Translations under genes and position numbers: made by a program
NCBI GenBank assembly: GCA_020631735.1
Contig: CM036158.1
Span: 80,839,447 to 80,903,446, forward strand
Length of the DNA stretch: 64,000 nt
Direction: 5' to 3'
Origin: Saccharum officinarum
Lineage: Eukaryota; Streptophyta; Magnoliopsida; Poales; Poaceae
Shown: positions 53,511-64,000 of the stretch, one piece after another
How positions within the stretch are numbered: position 1 is the stretch's first letter
How the letters are laid out: each line of letters opens with the position of its first letter
Notes under the pieces: model-generated
What the model was told of the DNA's origin: nothing
The model's database searches: none
What the model saw: the letters and a program-made list of their open reading frames with translations, nothing else

Positions 53511-54144
53511 CTACAGCTCTTTTATCTTACCCAGGTTCGTTAGATATCGTATAAAAAAATTAAAGGTTCGTTAGATATCGGCTAAATTTGACCAAGAACC
53601 TCGCCACCTCCTCCGTTTTGCCGAGGCCTCTATCCCCGCAATTGTCGGTCCTCCATTTCGCTGAGGCCTCAATCCCACAATTGTCGGGTCGGATGAGGAG
53701 GGTGAGGCGGAATAGCTCGCCATCCTGGGCACCAAAGGCCCTTTCCCCGCTTGTTTTCAGCGGACTTCCCCCCACGCTCGCGCGGCTCCGCAGCAGGAGT
53801 TGCGCTGAATGTCAGATAAACGTTTTTTTTTAAGTGAGGTGATTCTTCAAAATGAACTAAGAGCCTAAGAGCTTAAAAAAAGTAGTTTCTCCTGATTTTG
53901 TGAAATAATTCTCCATAGTGATTTTAAGAGTTTATGCTAAAGAATCAAAGAAAATTATTTTAGAATCAAGAAGCATAGCTAGAGAATCAGAGCAACTCTG
54001 CCAAAGACCCTCAGCCACCTCCTAATCTGAATCCGGCGTTCGTGGACGCTGGTCAGCTGGTGCTGATGATCGGAGCCGGGCCCGGGTCCCTGGGCGACAA
54101 CAGTCTCTGGGCCAAGCTCCTCCCAGGCCGGTGCGAACGTGCGC
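53511..54144. other. Intergenic stretch left of the hAT element
   Basis: A 15-bp direct repeat (ggttcgttagatatcg near 53534 and 53566) and a moderately GC-rich block at 53590-53815 with short frames on both strands but no recognised product. Confidence 0.35.
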
Positions 54145-54152
54145 GGTGCGGT

Positions 54153-57100
54153 GAGGGGCGAAAACATAATGTCTGGAAATTTGAATTTTCCGAATCTATA
54201 TGCATCAAAATTTATAATTTGAATATTTGTATTCGTATCCATTTTTAATGTGGATACTAAATAACTATCTCTGGATTCGTTTTTCAGTATTTTTCTCTAT
54301 CCATATTCACGAAGAACAAGGTACACTAAACCAATTTCATAAAAAATTCTCTCCATGAGCAGTGACTAACTATTTAATTTTAATATTACTAATAATGAAT
54401 TAAAACTATTTATTAATGATACGTAAAGATTAAATAAATTTAGTGTTTTCTAATTTAGTTAAAATCTAATATATTTATTGCTGTAAATTATTTTAAAACT
54501 TTAATTTTTTTACTGATGCAAATTATTTTCTACAATATATATAATTTATAATTTTTATGATAAATATTATATAAACATTGATTAATTAATTGATATATTT
54601 AGTTATCAAATACACCGTATTTATTGATAATAATATTATTGTTATGAGATTTTTTTGTCTATGTTATATACCCACATACTTAATCTCTATTTGTGTAATA
54701 ACTTTGTAACTACAACGACAGTGGTAAAGCAAAATGGCTACTTGTTACCTACCGTTCTTATTTAAATTTGTTCAATTGACCTATCATTTTATTAAATATT
54801 ATCTCTTATAATTTAGTTCACTTCGATATTGGAGATTATTACAATTGTAATTTGATTTTATCAATGAACTTAGTAGTAAAACTCTATAGATGTATGTTGA
54901 ATTTAAATATATACACTTTGAGTTAATTGAGTAAATAACATCCATTTTGCATTCATATTCGCAAATATTCGTATCTATATTTGAATTTGAATTAAACTAT
55001 AGTAAAGGTGATATAAGTTGAAAACGGGCGGAAACGAATGGAAAATCGCTCTATCGTTTTCGTTTTCATATTTTTAGACGAAAACGGGAGCGAGAGCCGG
55101 ACAACCGGAAGCGAAAACGATAGCGGGATAAACGGTAATACGAAAATGGGTAAATACGATCGGAAAATAGACGGAAACGAACGGTAAGCGGAAACTTAAG
55201 CCGGAACATGTATGTCGCATATGATAGCTCAAATACAGAGACCAAAGTGCAATACTAAATATCAAATATGCACTGACCACACATAAATATTAGTACAATA
55301 CCAAATATCCATACATCACACAAATATGAACTATCCATACATCACATGAAACAAGATATCCTTGACGCAAATCAGTGCTTGTACCATCTCAGGATCTAGA
55401 CGATTACGATGGGGATCAACAACTCGTCCAGCCCCACTAAATGCAGACTCAGAAGCTACTGTTGACACTTGTATTGCCATCATATCCCGAGCAATTTGTG
55501 CAAGAATTCGATATTTATCTGTATTGTTCTTCTAGTAAGCTAAAATATCAAATGGATTTTGCTTCAATAGTGGCTCTGCCATGTATTTGTCTAACTCATT
55601 TACTTCATTTCTATCTGGCCCACAATCATCATATAAGAAACTCTCAAGTTCAGCATCTTGACTCTCATGATCTGTTGGGCTGACCAATTCATTTGCACTC
55701 ACAGCACCCTTTGCCTTTGAGGATGCAGGTGTAGAGGTAGCATAAGACTTATACAAGTCCTTTACAACACTAATAAATTCATCAAGTTTAATTTGCAAGT
55801 AGTCACCATAGAACTTTCTTATGTAATACTCTACAAGTTTGTGCTTATATCTTGGATCAAGGAAGCATGCTACAGCAAGAGCAGTATTGGAAGAAGTCCA
55901 ATATTTCTCAATTTTTTCACTCATAGATTTGGCCATTTCCCTAATAATCAAATCTGGACTATAAGACCATTTATCTAGCAGCTCTTTTATCTCACAAAAA
56001 CTTCCATAGAATAGATTTGCAGTTGGATATGAAGAACCAGATAATAGTACAGTAAGATCATAAAACTTTTTTAAGCACTGAGAAACTGTTACAACCATCT
56101 TCCATTCATCATCGTCAGGAGAAATATGCTTATACTTACTGCGATTTGTTGTCTTTAGCCTTGAGAAAGAAGGTTTGTAATGCAAGACATCCCTTAGCAT
56201 CAAATATGTTGAGTTCCACCTGGTTGTAACATCGAGCTGAATGCCCTATGAAGTATCCAACCCACACTCTCTTGCGCACTTCATGAGTTCCTCCCATTGC
56301 AAGGGAGATCCCTTTACAGTTAGTGCCAATGATTTCATCTTTCCAAGAGTTTTGTTAATAACAGCTAGCCCATCCCTAGCAAATAAGTTGAGAATGTGAC
56401 ATGCACATCTAATATGAAAAAACACGCCATCACAAACCAAAGATGCATTACCATTTTGTGTAAGGTCATCAATTAAATCAGTAACAGCCACCAAGTTGTT
56501 TGATGCATTGTCCAAAGTCAAGGCAAATAATTTCTTCTCAACAAACCACTTAACCATGATTTCAGTAAAAACCTCAGCCAACTTGTGACCCGTATGTCGT
56601 CCCTCTACTTGAAAGAAAGTTGCTATTCTCTTCTGAATATGCCAATTATCATCTATCCATTAAGGTGACACATATATAAGACTTGTTTTGACATGATGTC
56701 CATATGTCCATGGTAGTACTAAAACAACATGTGACTGTTTTCAAATATGCATATAACTTCTCCTTCTCAGCTAGATATATATCCATTATTTCCTTCCTAG
56801 CAGTGACTCTAGACTTCAATGGAAAGCTAGGCCGCAAAGACTTGACAAATTCAACAGAATAGTCATGCTCAACAATATTGAAAGGATACTCATGCATGAT
56901 TATTGCCAAATATAATTTTTTCACACTGGCCTCTTGATCATACCTGTAGGGTTGTATTGCTGTGACATCTTTCCCATTATCCTTTTCTGCCGTGAGCTAT
57001 AGCTGTCCCTTTACAATGCTATGTGATGACTTTAGATGGTTCCTGAATCCAGTAGTGTCATTGCTACACTCAGCTCTATACTTTGTATTGCAATTTGGGA

Positions 57101-58217
57101 AGTTGCAGAAACCCCATAGCTTCTCATATTTCTTTCCATTCACCTCGACTACCACCTTTTTCTTGGTAAAATAGCTCCACACCTCTGATGTGCACTTTTT
57201 CTTCCTCTTCCCTTTATCAGGAGTAACTTCATCTACCTCTCCATCATCATCATCATCATTAATAGAAACAATATCTGCAGCACGTTCGGCACCTTGGCCC
57301 TGTGTCTGCGCGTCACTACCATCAATACCTGGTTGCTGTCCCTGTGCTTTTGCTGGTGTGCCAGTGCCACTGCCACTAAGTGGAATTTCATGAGTACTCT
57401 TTGCCGCTGAAGGTGAAGATCCAGACACAACAAGTGCCCCCTTACTAGCAACATCAGTTGCTTTCCTCTTGGACCCTATCAATTAGTTAAAATACAACTT
57501 GTATTAATTTCTACTGCAAGTCTGCAACCGAGAACCTAGAGTAAAGACTACAAATCCGAGAACCTAGAGTCTGAGAGGAGGTTTACCTGAAACTGAAATA
57601 GATCCGCTCGTGCTGCCTTTGACAGAGGGAGGTGGCACCGGCGGTTCTGGAAGGCGAAGGTAGCTCGAGAGGCCCTAGTGCTTTTTCAGGTGGCATGGAG
57701 CCACCACGGTCATCTCCACCAGCCCGCAACATCAGCAGGACAGGGAGTCAGGGACAGCAGAGGGTCAGAGGGCGTGGCGGAGTGCGGACGGGGAGGTAGT
57801 GTTGGCGTCGCCGCGCCGACGCCGAGGGAGGCGAGTCGCGAGCCGCAGGTGTTGTGCGGGGGACGGGGGAGTGCGGCAGACTGGCAGAGTGCGGGTGTGA
57901 TAGGATAGGGTTTGCGTATTTTGGGCCATATTGGGCTTTAGGCTGTGTTGGGCTGCCTATCCCGAATTTATGAAAAACGGGATATCCCTGTCAAAAACGG
58001 GATTCCATAGATACGAACGGACAAACGCTTTACCGTTTTTGGTCCTGCTCCCGTTTTACTCCGTCCCGTTTTCGGTCCCGTTTCCGTTTATCCTGAAAAA
58101 AAACAAAAACGGACGGAAAAGTATGGTATACGGTTGCGAACGAAACGGGATTTATCCCGTCCGTTCAACTTATATCTGGATGCGATTCCATAGGAATGCG
58201 ATAAGTTTTCATCCCTA
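54153..58217 (-). mobile_element. Ac-like hAT DNA transposon, full length but inactive
   Basis: The right end complement is TAGGGATGAAAAC and the left end is GAGGGGCGAAAAC: Ac/Ds-type terminal inverted repeats agreeing at 10 of 13 positions. The flanks are ggtgcggt (54145-54152) and ggtgcagt (58218-58225), an 8-bp target duplication with one mismatch, as hAT elements make. Subterminal regions (55010-55200 and 57960-58170) are rich in aacgg/ccgtt motifs in inverted arrangement. Length 4065 bp is close to Ac. The transposase reads leftward and is broken. The left 800 bp (54200-55000) is AT-rich filler. Confidence 0.9.
55322..57482 (-). pseudogene. hAT transposase with stops and a frameshift
   Basis: Minus-strand order is: an N-terminal serine-rich part and a BED zinc finger (SEVWSYFTKKK, WGFCNFPNCNTKYRAECS, NHLKSSHS) in 57482-57000; the catalytic part with CCFSTTMDIWTS and LFALTLDNASNNL, which hold conserved acidic positions, and the HIRCACHILNLFARDG block; then SRLKTTNRSKY, FLDPRYKHKL and the C-terminal dimerisation part (TVASESAFSGAGRVVDPHRN) near 55430. 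Breaks seen: a TAG at 56997-56999, a frameshift near 56655, a TAG at 56246-56248 and a TAG at 55532-55534, the last at a position where the family usually has tryptophan. It cuts and re-inserts the element when intact; this copy cannot. Confidence 0.9.
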
Positions 58218-58458
58218 GGTGCAGTGCTGCCCTCATTACATTTGCGGGGCTGTCTCCCCTCGTTGGTTCGTTCTCCTGTGCAGCCACACGCACGCTTGGC
58301 AAGGTGCCGCCACGTCGTCGTCGCATTGGTCGAGCTCGCCTTGTACGCATTCCGCTCACGGGCGGCGTTGAACTGTGGGTTCTGAGTCAGCGATGATGAC
58401 CCGTGAGGTTCTGACATCAATGATGATTTCAGTGCTCCTTTTTTATTTGCGAACTGTA
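58218..58458. other. Flank between the hAT element and a MITE
   Basis: Starts with the right hAT target duplication. GC-rich on the left side. No gene is recognised. Confidence 0.4.
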
Positions 58459-58822
58459 CTCCCTCCCTCCCTAATATCCGTCGCTTTCGTTTTCTGAGAA
58501 ACAACTTTGGTTCCGTTCGGCTGTGCTGATAAACCGGCTGAAAAACATTGTTGGCTGATTTGTTATGAGAGAAAATACTGTTCCGGCTGAAAAAACAAGC
58601 TGAAAAGTACGAATTATAAGCCGAATGAACATGGCCTTTGACTAAATATATATTAAAAATATTAATATTTATAATACATAATTAGTAATATTGAAAAGAT
58701 ATTTAAATCTAGTTTTTTAATAAATTTATTTAGAGATATAAATATTGTATATATTTTCTACAAATCGAGTCAAACTTGCGGCACGTATATCAACGGCGAC
58801 AAATATTTAGAAACGGAGGGAG
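58459..58822. mobile_element. Stowaway MITE carrying a second MITE
   Basis: Left end CTCCCTCCCTCCCTAATATCCGTCGC; right end, complemented, CTCCCTCCGTTTCTAAATATTTGTCGC. TA lies on both sides (58457-58458 and 58823-58824). Removing the insert at 58509-58636 restores the common Stowaway phrase aaacaactttgactaaatatatatta. Confidence 0.88.
58509..58636. mobile_element. 128-bp MITE nested in the Stowaway element
   Basis: Ends ggttccgttcggct and, complemented, ggccatgttcattcggctt. The interior (aaccggctgaaaaacattgttggctgatttgttatgagagaaaatactg) is a well-known grass MITE type. ttt flanks both sides (58506-58508 and 58637-58639), or ctttg if the ends are drawn slightly inward. Confidence 0.82.
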
Positions 58823-58824
58823 TA

Positions 58825-58989
58825 TATTTTTACGTGCAGACTCCAAAACATAGTACGTAAATAATTTATTTTCTGATCACCTCGACGCGCCCTTTACGCT
58901 AGTGAACTTCATTTCGGTATTTGAGATCGTCTGCGATGGTGAATATCTGAATTACTTTTTGAGTGTCCGTTTTGCCCAGTTGCAAGGGG
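58825..58989. other. Short unassigned stretch
   Basis: No gene or repeat is recognised between the MITE and the next repeat. Confidence 0.35.
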
Positions 58990-59767
58990 CTTACTAGCGC
59001 TTGGATATCTGGACATAAGAGCACATCTAGACGCCCGTAACGCGTCTATCGCTCAGCCTAGCGCATGCTCGCCCGTGCGACCGAACCGTCAGTGGAGCGC
59101 ACCTCCCTCGGTGTCAGCTAGGCCCACCAGTGGCCAAAACATATCCGCAACAAAAGGGCAACACTCTAGCGCTCCTACCTTTGCGGCCGGTCCCACATCA
59201 GGTGGCTTTCTCCCATGCGCTCCTTCTGATTGCCCCCACTAATGAACGCGCATCTGAGCATGCATGCCCGCCCTGCTCACAAAGCTGTTGCCTACCCGCG
59301 CCCTGCTGCTGCTCGCCCGCACCATGTTCCACCCTTGCGTCTGCTCGCCCTTGCTGTGCACCCTTGCGCTTGCCCGCCTCATGGGGACCGCCTGCACCTG
59401 AGGGATCGTCTGCGCCTTATGAAACACTTGCAACATGGCGGGCTTGCTGCAATATACGTCTAAAACAGATGAAATATTTGGAACATAGGCTAGCAACATA
59501 TGTAAGTAGCAATTGTAACATATGCAACATTCAGATATAACACTTATAACATATGTCTGAAAACAATTGAAACATTTAAAACACACTTACAACATGTTTC
59601 TAAAACACTTGAAAAATTTTTTCTGAAAACACTTGAAAACCTTTGCAAACATATGCAACATCCAGATAAAACACATGCAACATATGTGTGAAACATATGC
59701 AACATCTAGATAAACACACTTCAACATACGTCCGAAAACACATATGAAACATTGGTAACAAACCTTT
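58990..59767. repeat. Second copy of the 'gcaacatatgcaacat' repeat family
   Basis: Same layout as 48570-49440: gcgcttggatatctggacat, a GC-rich part, then from 59415 the diverged units aaacacttgcaacat, gaaacatttaaaacac and gcaacatatgcaacatccagat. It ends where the gag-only LTR element begins at 59768. Confidence 0.6.
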
Positions 59768-60534
59768 TGATGAGGACATGACCATGCTTGGAGAATTACA
59801 TGGAGGCCAAGGAGATCAGCAAGGGCATCCAAATCAAGAAGGAGACCCAAAACTTATCCGGTTCGAGTCACCAAGGTGGAGGCCCAAATCAAGTTAGAGT
59901 CCACCTCGGAATCCAGGATCAATATGCCTTGAACTGGTCACCCAGGACGCGTCCGAACTCCGTTTTCAATGATCCATATGTGGATGGAAAGCTTATTTGA
60001 TAAGGAAGCCAACCCAAGTGGTCCCACATCAAAAGCTGTTCGGAATCAACGGGAATCGTCGAAACAAGTCACCATCCAGAATCTGTCAGGGCGCTGTGTC
60101 GCCGTCTTTTGGGCCGTTTGGGCCTTGTAACGTGTCGGCACTCCCCAGGGACGCGAATAGGGGTCCTTGGACGTCCCTTAGGCTATATAATCAGTAGTCG
60201 CCGCCTACATTAGGGTTGGGTTTTGCTTAGATTATTCTGTTGACAACAGTTTCGCCGCCGCCGTCGGTTTGTGAGACCCCAACTTTGTGAGCCTCAAATT
60301 TATTTGCAATTTCAGATTGCGTTTTACCTGTTCTTGCTCGTGTTCTGGATTCGCTTGCAGGAAAGCCTTCTCGGCGAGGTCAATCGCGTTCGCGTGGTTG
60401 ATAACCAACGGAGCTGTGGTGTAACGGTTGCGGGGGTCCGAATCTGTCTTGGTTCGAAGCCTAGATCGTGAACGTCGAGTCTCCACTAATCGACGCTATC
60501 ATACCTATCAGAAGATCGGGTCTTGTCTTTATCA
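59768..60534 (+). repeat. 5' LTR of the gag-only element (767 bp)
   Basis: TGATGAGGACATGACC at the left and GTCTTTATCA at the right. The first 510 bp are repeated at 63087-63594 with a few percent difference. It contains gctatataatcag (about 60182-60194), a possible TATA box. Confidence 0.85.
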
Positions 60535-60535
60535 A

Positions 60536-60550
60536 TTGGTATCAGAGACC
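60536..60550 (+). other. Primer-binding site of the gag-only element
   Basis: ttggtatcagagacc right after the LTR end. It matches the initiator-methionine tRNA. Confidence 0.88.
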
Positions 60551-61723
60551 TTGTTGCCCGTTAGGTATACCCTTGTTTTTTCCCTTTAGATTGAATTTGT
60601 TTTTGCATTACCTAGAGTCCATAAAAAGCCAAAAAAACACCACCACATATTTCCTATCCTAGAGCCCCTTTGTGCCATTGCAATATTTTTAATTTCAGTT
60701 CTCGCCGTGTCATTGTGTCTGTCGTGTCTATCTTTTAAGTTCTGGTCACCGTGTTCGTCCCATCACTGTGTTGGTATTTTGGTCCCCGCTTTGCAACCCA
60801 TGCAAGAAGTTTCATCTATTAGACAAGACCATCTTTGTTCTAGATTATTATTATTTTTTACTTGGTCGTGTGTTCTACAGAGGAGACGTGAGAAAAAATA
60901 AGGAGACATACACCTACGTGGGCAGTGGGCATATTGTATTTTGTTTAGATTTTTTTCCATCCCAGGAGTTGTCGTGACTATCCAAATCTTTCAGTTGGCT
61001 CTGTTTCAAAATATCTCGCCTGTCCATACTCTGATCCATATGTGCTGATTGGTTTAGACAGTTTGCTCACTTTTCAGACGCTACATGCTATCTATATACA
61101 GCAAGCGGCTAGAAATTTTGATAGTTAAGTTCACTGGCATTAGAACTTTTGTGCCGTGGTGCACTTGTTGCGTGACTTAATTTTGTGCCACACTCCTTGG
61201 ATTAAAAAAAGTAAAAAATAGAAAAAGGCAATAGGTGCTAAAAAAGGCTGCACCAAATAAAAAAATAAGAAACACAAAAGGCAGAGGTGCTAAAAAAAGA
61301 GCCGCACCAAAAAAAAGGAAGATAGTAAAAAAAATCAGAAGTGATTGCATCCTTTTGAGTCCTCATGCTGAGTTGTATTATGTTGCTTGCTTGAACTAGG
61401 TCCAGGACGAGTTTAGGCCGACGGCATATACTAGCTTGGGACTATTTTTCAATCTTGCAATTTCTGAATTAACTTATTGCTATTCCTTGCTACTATATTG
61501 TGCCTGTCCAAGCCCCACTTTCTTCTAGCCAAGTACAGGTTCGCCTTGCGACTGTTACACTCAAGCTACACCGGTATCACAGTCACCGGCCGATTGTACC
61601 GCCTGTTGCGTTGGTAAGAACACTTGCAAGCACGTGGTAAGATGTTTGAGAGTGTGTGACTTTACTCCTTGACCACATCCTAGTAGACGATAGGAAAATA
61701 CATATTTGTGTGTTTTTTGTTTG
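60551..61723 (+). other. Leader of the gag-only element
   Basis: 1.17 kb without a supported gene. An A-rich stretch (61200-61345) repeats the phrase aaggca..aggtgctaaaaaa.g.(g)ctgcaccaaa at least twice. Confidence 0.5.
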
Positions 61724-62722
61724 ATGCTAACAATGACGGGTTACAACACTCGCCGACATGACACATCGAAGATGCATGAGACACGCACTATTGCTGCTAC
61801 ACCTTCTTCCACGGGTCGTTCTATTCTTTCTTCCCTACCTACTTATGATGGTATGGGTGCTGATGAGTACATTGAGTGGGAAACTAAAATAGATAATATT
61901 TTTGCACAATGTCGTATGTGTGAACAGAGGAAGATTAAGAATGCATCTAGTGTTTTGCGACATTTAGCTTCAACTGGGTGGGAGTCCTTAAGTTCTTCAG
62001 ATAAACCTCATACATGGAACGATATGAAAATTATTATGAGAGAAAATTTTGTTAATCCATCTCTTGTAATTAATTCATATGATGAGGAATATCAACTAGA
62101 CCAATCTCCTATTATTCCTCCTGCTATGCCTAACCTTTTGCAGGACAATGCACAAAAGAGCGGGGATGACATGACAGAAAATGAGGTGCTCTCAGTCTCA
62201 TGTAAAAATTCAACATGTGATACTTCCGCTGACAGTGAGAGCAAAGGTAATGCCAATGATGCTAATCTCACAGAAGATAAGAGTTCTCTTGATGTGCTGA
62301 ATTTTTTCACCAATCATGTTATGATAGAGCAAATATTAGTGGAACCTTCGCTTGATTTACCTTTGTCACAAGATGATTTGCTTAATGTTCCTTGTGATAA
62401 AGATGACTTGAATGATGATATTTATATTATTCCAATAATAAATGATCATGCTATATGTATGTTGGGATCGAACACTACTACTGAAAATAGACATGTTATT
62501 CATAATGCTAGCGATGTTGATGAGCTAAAGTTGATGTCTTCTTTAAATACATTGGGATACATTGATTTTAATGTTCTTTGCAATCTTAATTATTTAAAGG
62601 AAAAACTTTATGTATATGCTGATTTTCCATGGTTGTCTAGACATATATATATCATGTTTTTGGCAAATATAGCAACCAAGGACAATATATGGTACAACGA
62701 GTTTACATTTGTACAACTGTGA
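61724..62722 (+). CDS. Gag-like protein of the non-autonomous element
   Basis: About 332 residues from the first in-frame ATG (another ATG, MTGYNTRR, is 9 bp downstream). The segment GMGADEYIEWETKIDNIFAQ with HLASTGWESL and THTWNDMKIIM-like spacing (PHTWNDMKIIMRENFV) is the gypsy retrotransposon gag core (DEYLEWE...W..MK..MR..FV). After it comes an acidic, serine/asparagine-rich stretch with DLPLSQDDLLNVPCDKDD and no zinc knuckle. It would assemble particles with partner enzymes from an autonomous element. The frame is intact; it ends shortly before a second frame that overlaps it. Confidence 0.75.
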   Translation: MLTMTGYNTRRHDTSKMHETRTIAATPSSTGRSILSSLPTYDGMGADEYIEWETKIDNIFAQCRMCEQRKIKNASSVLRHLASTGWESLSSSDKPHTWNDMKIIMRENFVNPSLVINSYDEEYQLDQSPIIPPAMPNLLQDNAQKSGDDMTENEVLSVSCKNSTCDTSADSESKGNANDANLTEDKSSLDVLNFFTNHVMIEQILVEPSLDLPLSQDDLLNVPCDKDDLNDDIYIIPIINDHAICMLGSNTTTENRHVIHNASDVDELKLMSSLNTLGYIDFNVLCNLNYLKEKLYVYADFPWLSRHIYIMFLANIATKDNIWYNEFTFVQL

Positions 62723-63285
62723 ATTCTTCTTTTATTTTGCAAAATAATGATCAATTAGAGTACTATAAAATCAACAATGTTGTCATGCCATATTCCTCTT
62801 GTTTTGCTTTACAATCCCAAGTGAAATCCAAAGAAGGGGAGCATATGTTTCTTGTTAGTACTAATCTTATGCAGGATAGTATTGACAAAGATCGTGTGCA
62901 TTTTAATCGAGGAGACTACATGTTTGTAGGAGAAGGCATGCTGCAAACCGAAACATGTGGTCATATTCTTTCTCCCAACATTGTCAATTTCCAATATTTT
63001 GGCAACCTCGTTTGTCTTCATGTCGTGCAGAATGGACTTCAAGCAACATCGACGCTGAGGACGGCTTTTCATCAAGAAGGGGAGGATGATGAGGACATGA
63101 CCATGCTTGGAGAATTACATAGAGGCCAAGGAGATCAGCAAGGCTGTCCAAATCAAGGAGGCCCAAAACTTATCCGGTTCGAGTCACCAAGGTGGAGGCC
63201 CAAATCAAGTTTGAGTCCACCTCGGAATCTAGGATCAGTTTGCCTTGAACTGGTCACCCAGGACGCGTCTGAACTCCATTTTTGA
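62689..63285 (+). CDS. Second frame of the gag-only element, overlapping gag
   Basis: 198 residues in another frame, starting MVQRVYICTTVNSSFILQNN and running into the 3' LTR. Parts (KSKEGEHMFLVSTNLM, VHFNRGDYMFVGEGMLQ) are repeated in the partial copy at 63645 on, where TAG follows NLM at about 63827. I do not recognise the family. It may be a pol-like remnant or non-coding. The preserved frame over 400 bp is the only support. Confidence 0.35.
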   Translation: MVQRVYICTTVNSSFILQNNDQLEYYKINNVVMPYSSCFALQSQVKSKEGEHMFLVSTNLMQDSIDKDRVHFNRGDYMFVGEGMLQTETCGHILSPNIVNFQYFGNLVCLHVVQNGLQATSTLRTAFHQEGEDDEDMTMLGELHRGQGDQQGCPNQGGPKLIRFESPRWRPKSSLSPPRNLGSVCLELVTQDASELHF

Positions 63286-63594
63286 TGATCCATATATGGA
63301 TGGAAAGCTTATTTGATAAGGAAGCCAACTCAAGTGGTCCCACATCAAAAGTTGTTCGGAATCAACGGAAATCGTCCAAACAAGTCACCATCCAGAATCT
63401 ATCAGGGCGCTGTGTCGTCGTCTTTTGGGCCGTTTGGGCCTTGTAACGTATCGGCACTCCCCAGGGACGTGAATAGGGGTCCTTGGACGTCCCTTAGGCT
63501 ATATAATCAGTAGTCGCCGCCTACATTAGGGTTGAGTTTTGTTTAGATTATTCTGTTGTCAACAGTTTCGCCGCCGCCGTCGGTTTGTGAGACC
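63087..63594 (+). repeat. Truncated second LTR of the gag-only element
   Basis: Matches 59768-60278 and stops at gtttgtgagacc. The rest of the LTR is absent, and the next base begins an internal segment. Confidence 0.88.
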
Positions 63595-64000
63595 AAGGAC
63601 ATACATATCATGTTTTTGACAAATATAGCAACCAAGGACAATATATGGTACAACGAGTTTACATTTGTACAACTGTGAATTCTTCTTTTGTTTTGCAAAA
63701 TAATGATCAATTAGATGACTATAAAATCAACAATGTTGTCATGCCATATTCCTCTCGTTTTGCTTTACAATCCCAAGTGAAATCCAAAGAAGGGGAGCAT
63801 ATGTTTCTTGTTAGTACTAATCTTATGTAGGATAGTATTGATAAAGATCGTGTGCATTTTAATCGAGGAGACTACATGTTTGTAGGAGAAGGCATGCTGC
63901 AAACCGAAACATGTGGTCATATTCTTTCTCCCAACATTGTCAATTTCCAATATTTTGGCAACCTCGTTTGTCTTCATGTCATGCAAAATGGACTTCAAGC
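63595..64000 (+). repeat. Partial second copy of the internal region
   Basis: aaggacatacatatcatgtttttgacaaatatag onward repeats 62640-63050 with a few changes (for example the premature TAG near 63827). It continues past the window end, so a further LTR is likely beyond. Confidence 0.88.

Larger units (their letters stand above)
59768..64000 (+). mobile_element. Non-autonomous gag-only LTR element, tandemly rearranged
   Basis: LTR (59768-60534), primer-binding site, leader, gag-like gene, a short conserved tract, polypurine tract (63074-63086) and a second LTR from 63087. The second LTR stops at 63594 (gtttgtgagacc) and is joined to a second copy of the internal region equivalent to about 62643 onward. 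That copy runs to the window end. No protease, RT or integrase is visible, so the element depends on others. Gag features point to the gypsy group. Confidence 0.82.

Noticed and set aside
54042..54248. Small gene at the left end of the hAT element
   Set aside because: The frames cross the element boundary at 54153 and have no family resemblance.

Overview
The window is nuclear DNA of a grass (Poaceae), most likely one of the Andropogoneae (sorghum/sugarcane type). The evidence is the density and kind of LTR retrotransposons (Sirevirus/Maximus-type copia, Retrofit/Ale-like copia, very long gypsy-type LTRs), the grass MITE families, and two plant housekeeping genes with grass-style GC-rich starts. 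A run of exactly 100 N at 20328-20427 marks an assembly gap, so part of the order is not certain.

Layout. 1-13305 is a pile of nested, truncated minus-strand elements. A Retrofit/Ale-like copia element (3' LTR 204-476, pol to ~3859, protease/gag 8733-9191) is split by a 4.87-kb solo LTR (3860-8727, target duplication TGCAC) and is cut at its gag end by a Sirevirus-type LTR (9192-10435). That LTR is itself cut by a second long LTR (10436-13305). 13306-39928 looks like one minus-strand Sirevirus (element 1), but it contains the gap and a diverged 1.6-kb duplication around it, and its outer flanks do not match. A plus-strand Sirevirus (element 2, 25885-39743, target duplication GACTT) sits inside its right LTR. 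The right LTR of element 2 is partly triplicated and carries a third solo LTR (36392-38384, target duplication ACGGC).

39980-43995 is a small complete LTR retrotransposon (372-bp LTRs, target duplication CTAGT). Between a gag-like start and a gypsy chromodomain-like tail it carries intron-free pieces of three unrelated host genes, granule-bound starch synthase, ribosomal protein L4 and chloroplast SRP54, in one reading frame broken by a single stop. This is the most unusual object in the window.

44000-53200 is the genic island: a six-exon ARMC7-like gene (46232-47767) and an intronless NMD3 gene (50550-52127), both on the plus strand, with a telo-box and site II motifs in front of NMD3. Repeats lie between and after them. 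54153-58217 is a full-length but dead Ac-like hAT transposon with recognisable ends and an 8-bp target duplication. 58459-58822 is a Stowaway MITE carrying a second MITE. 59768 to the window end is a non-autonomous gag-only LTR element in a rearranged tandem arrangement.

Only ARMC7 and NMD3 look like working host genes. RNA-metabolism and ribosome-export functions are suggested for them by family knowledge. Everything else is transposable-element sequence or unassigned. No tRNA, rRNA, CRISPR or organelle sequence was recognised. All alignments and difference counts were made by eye.
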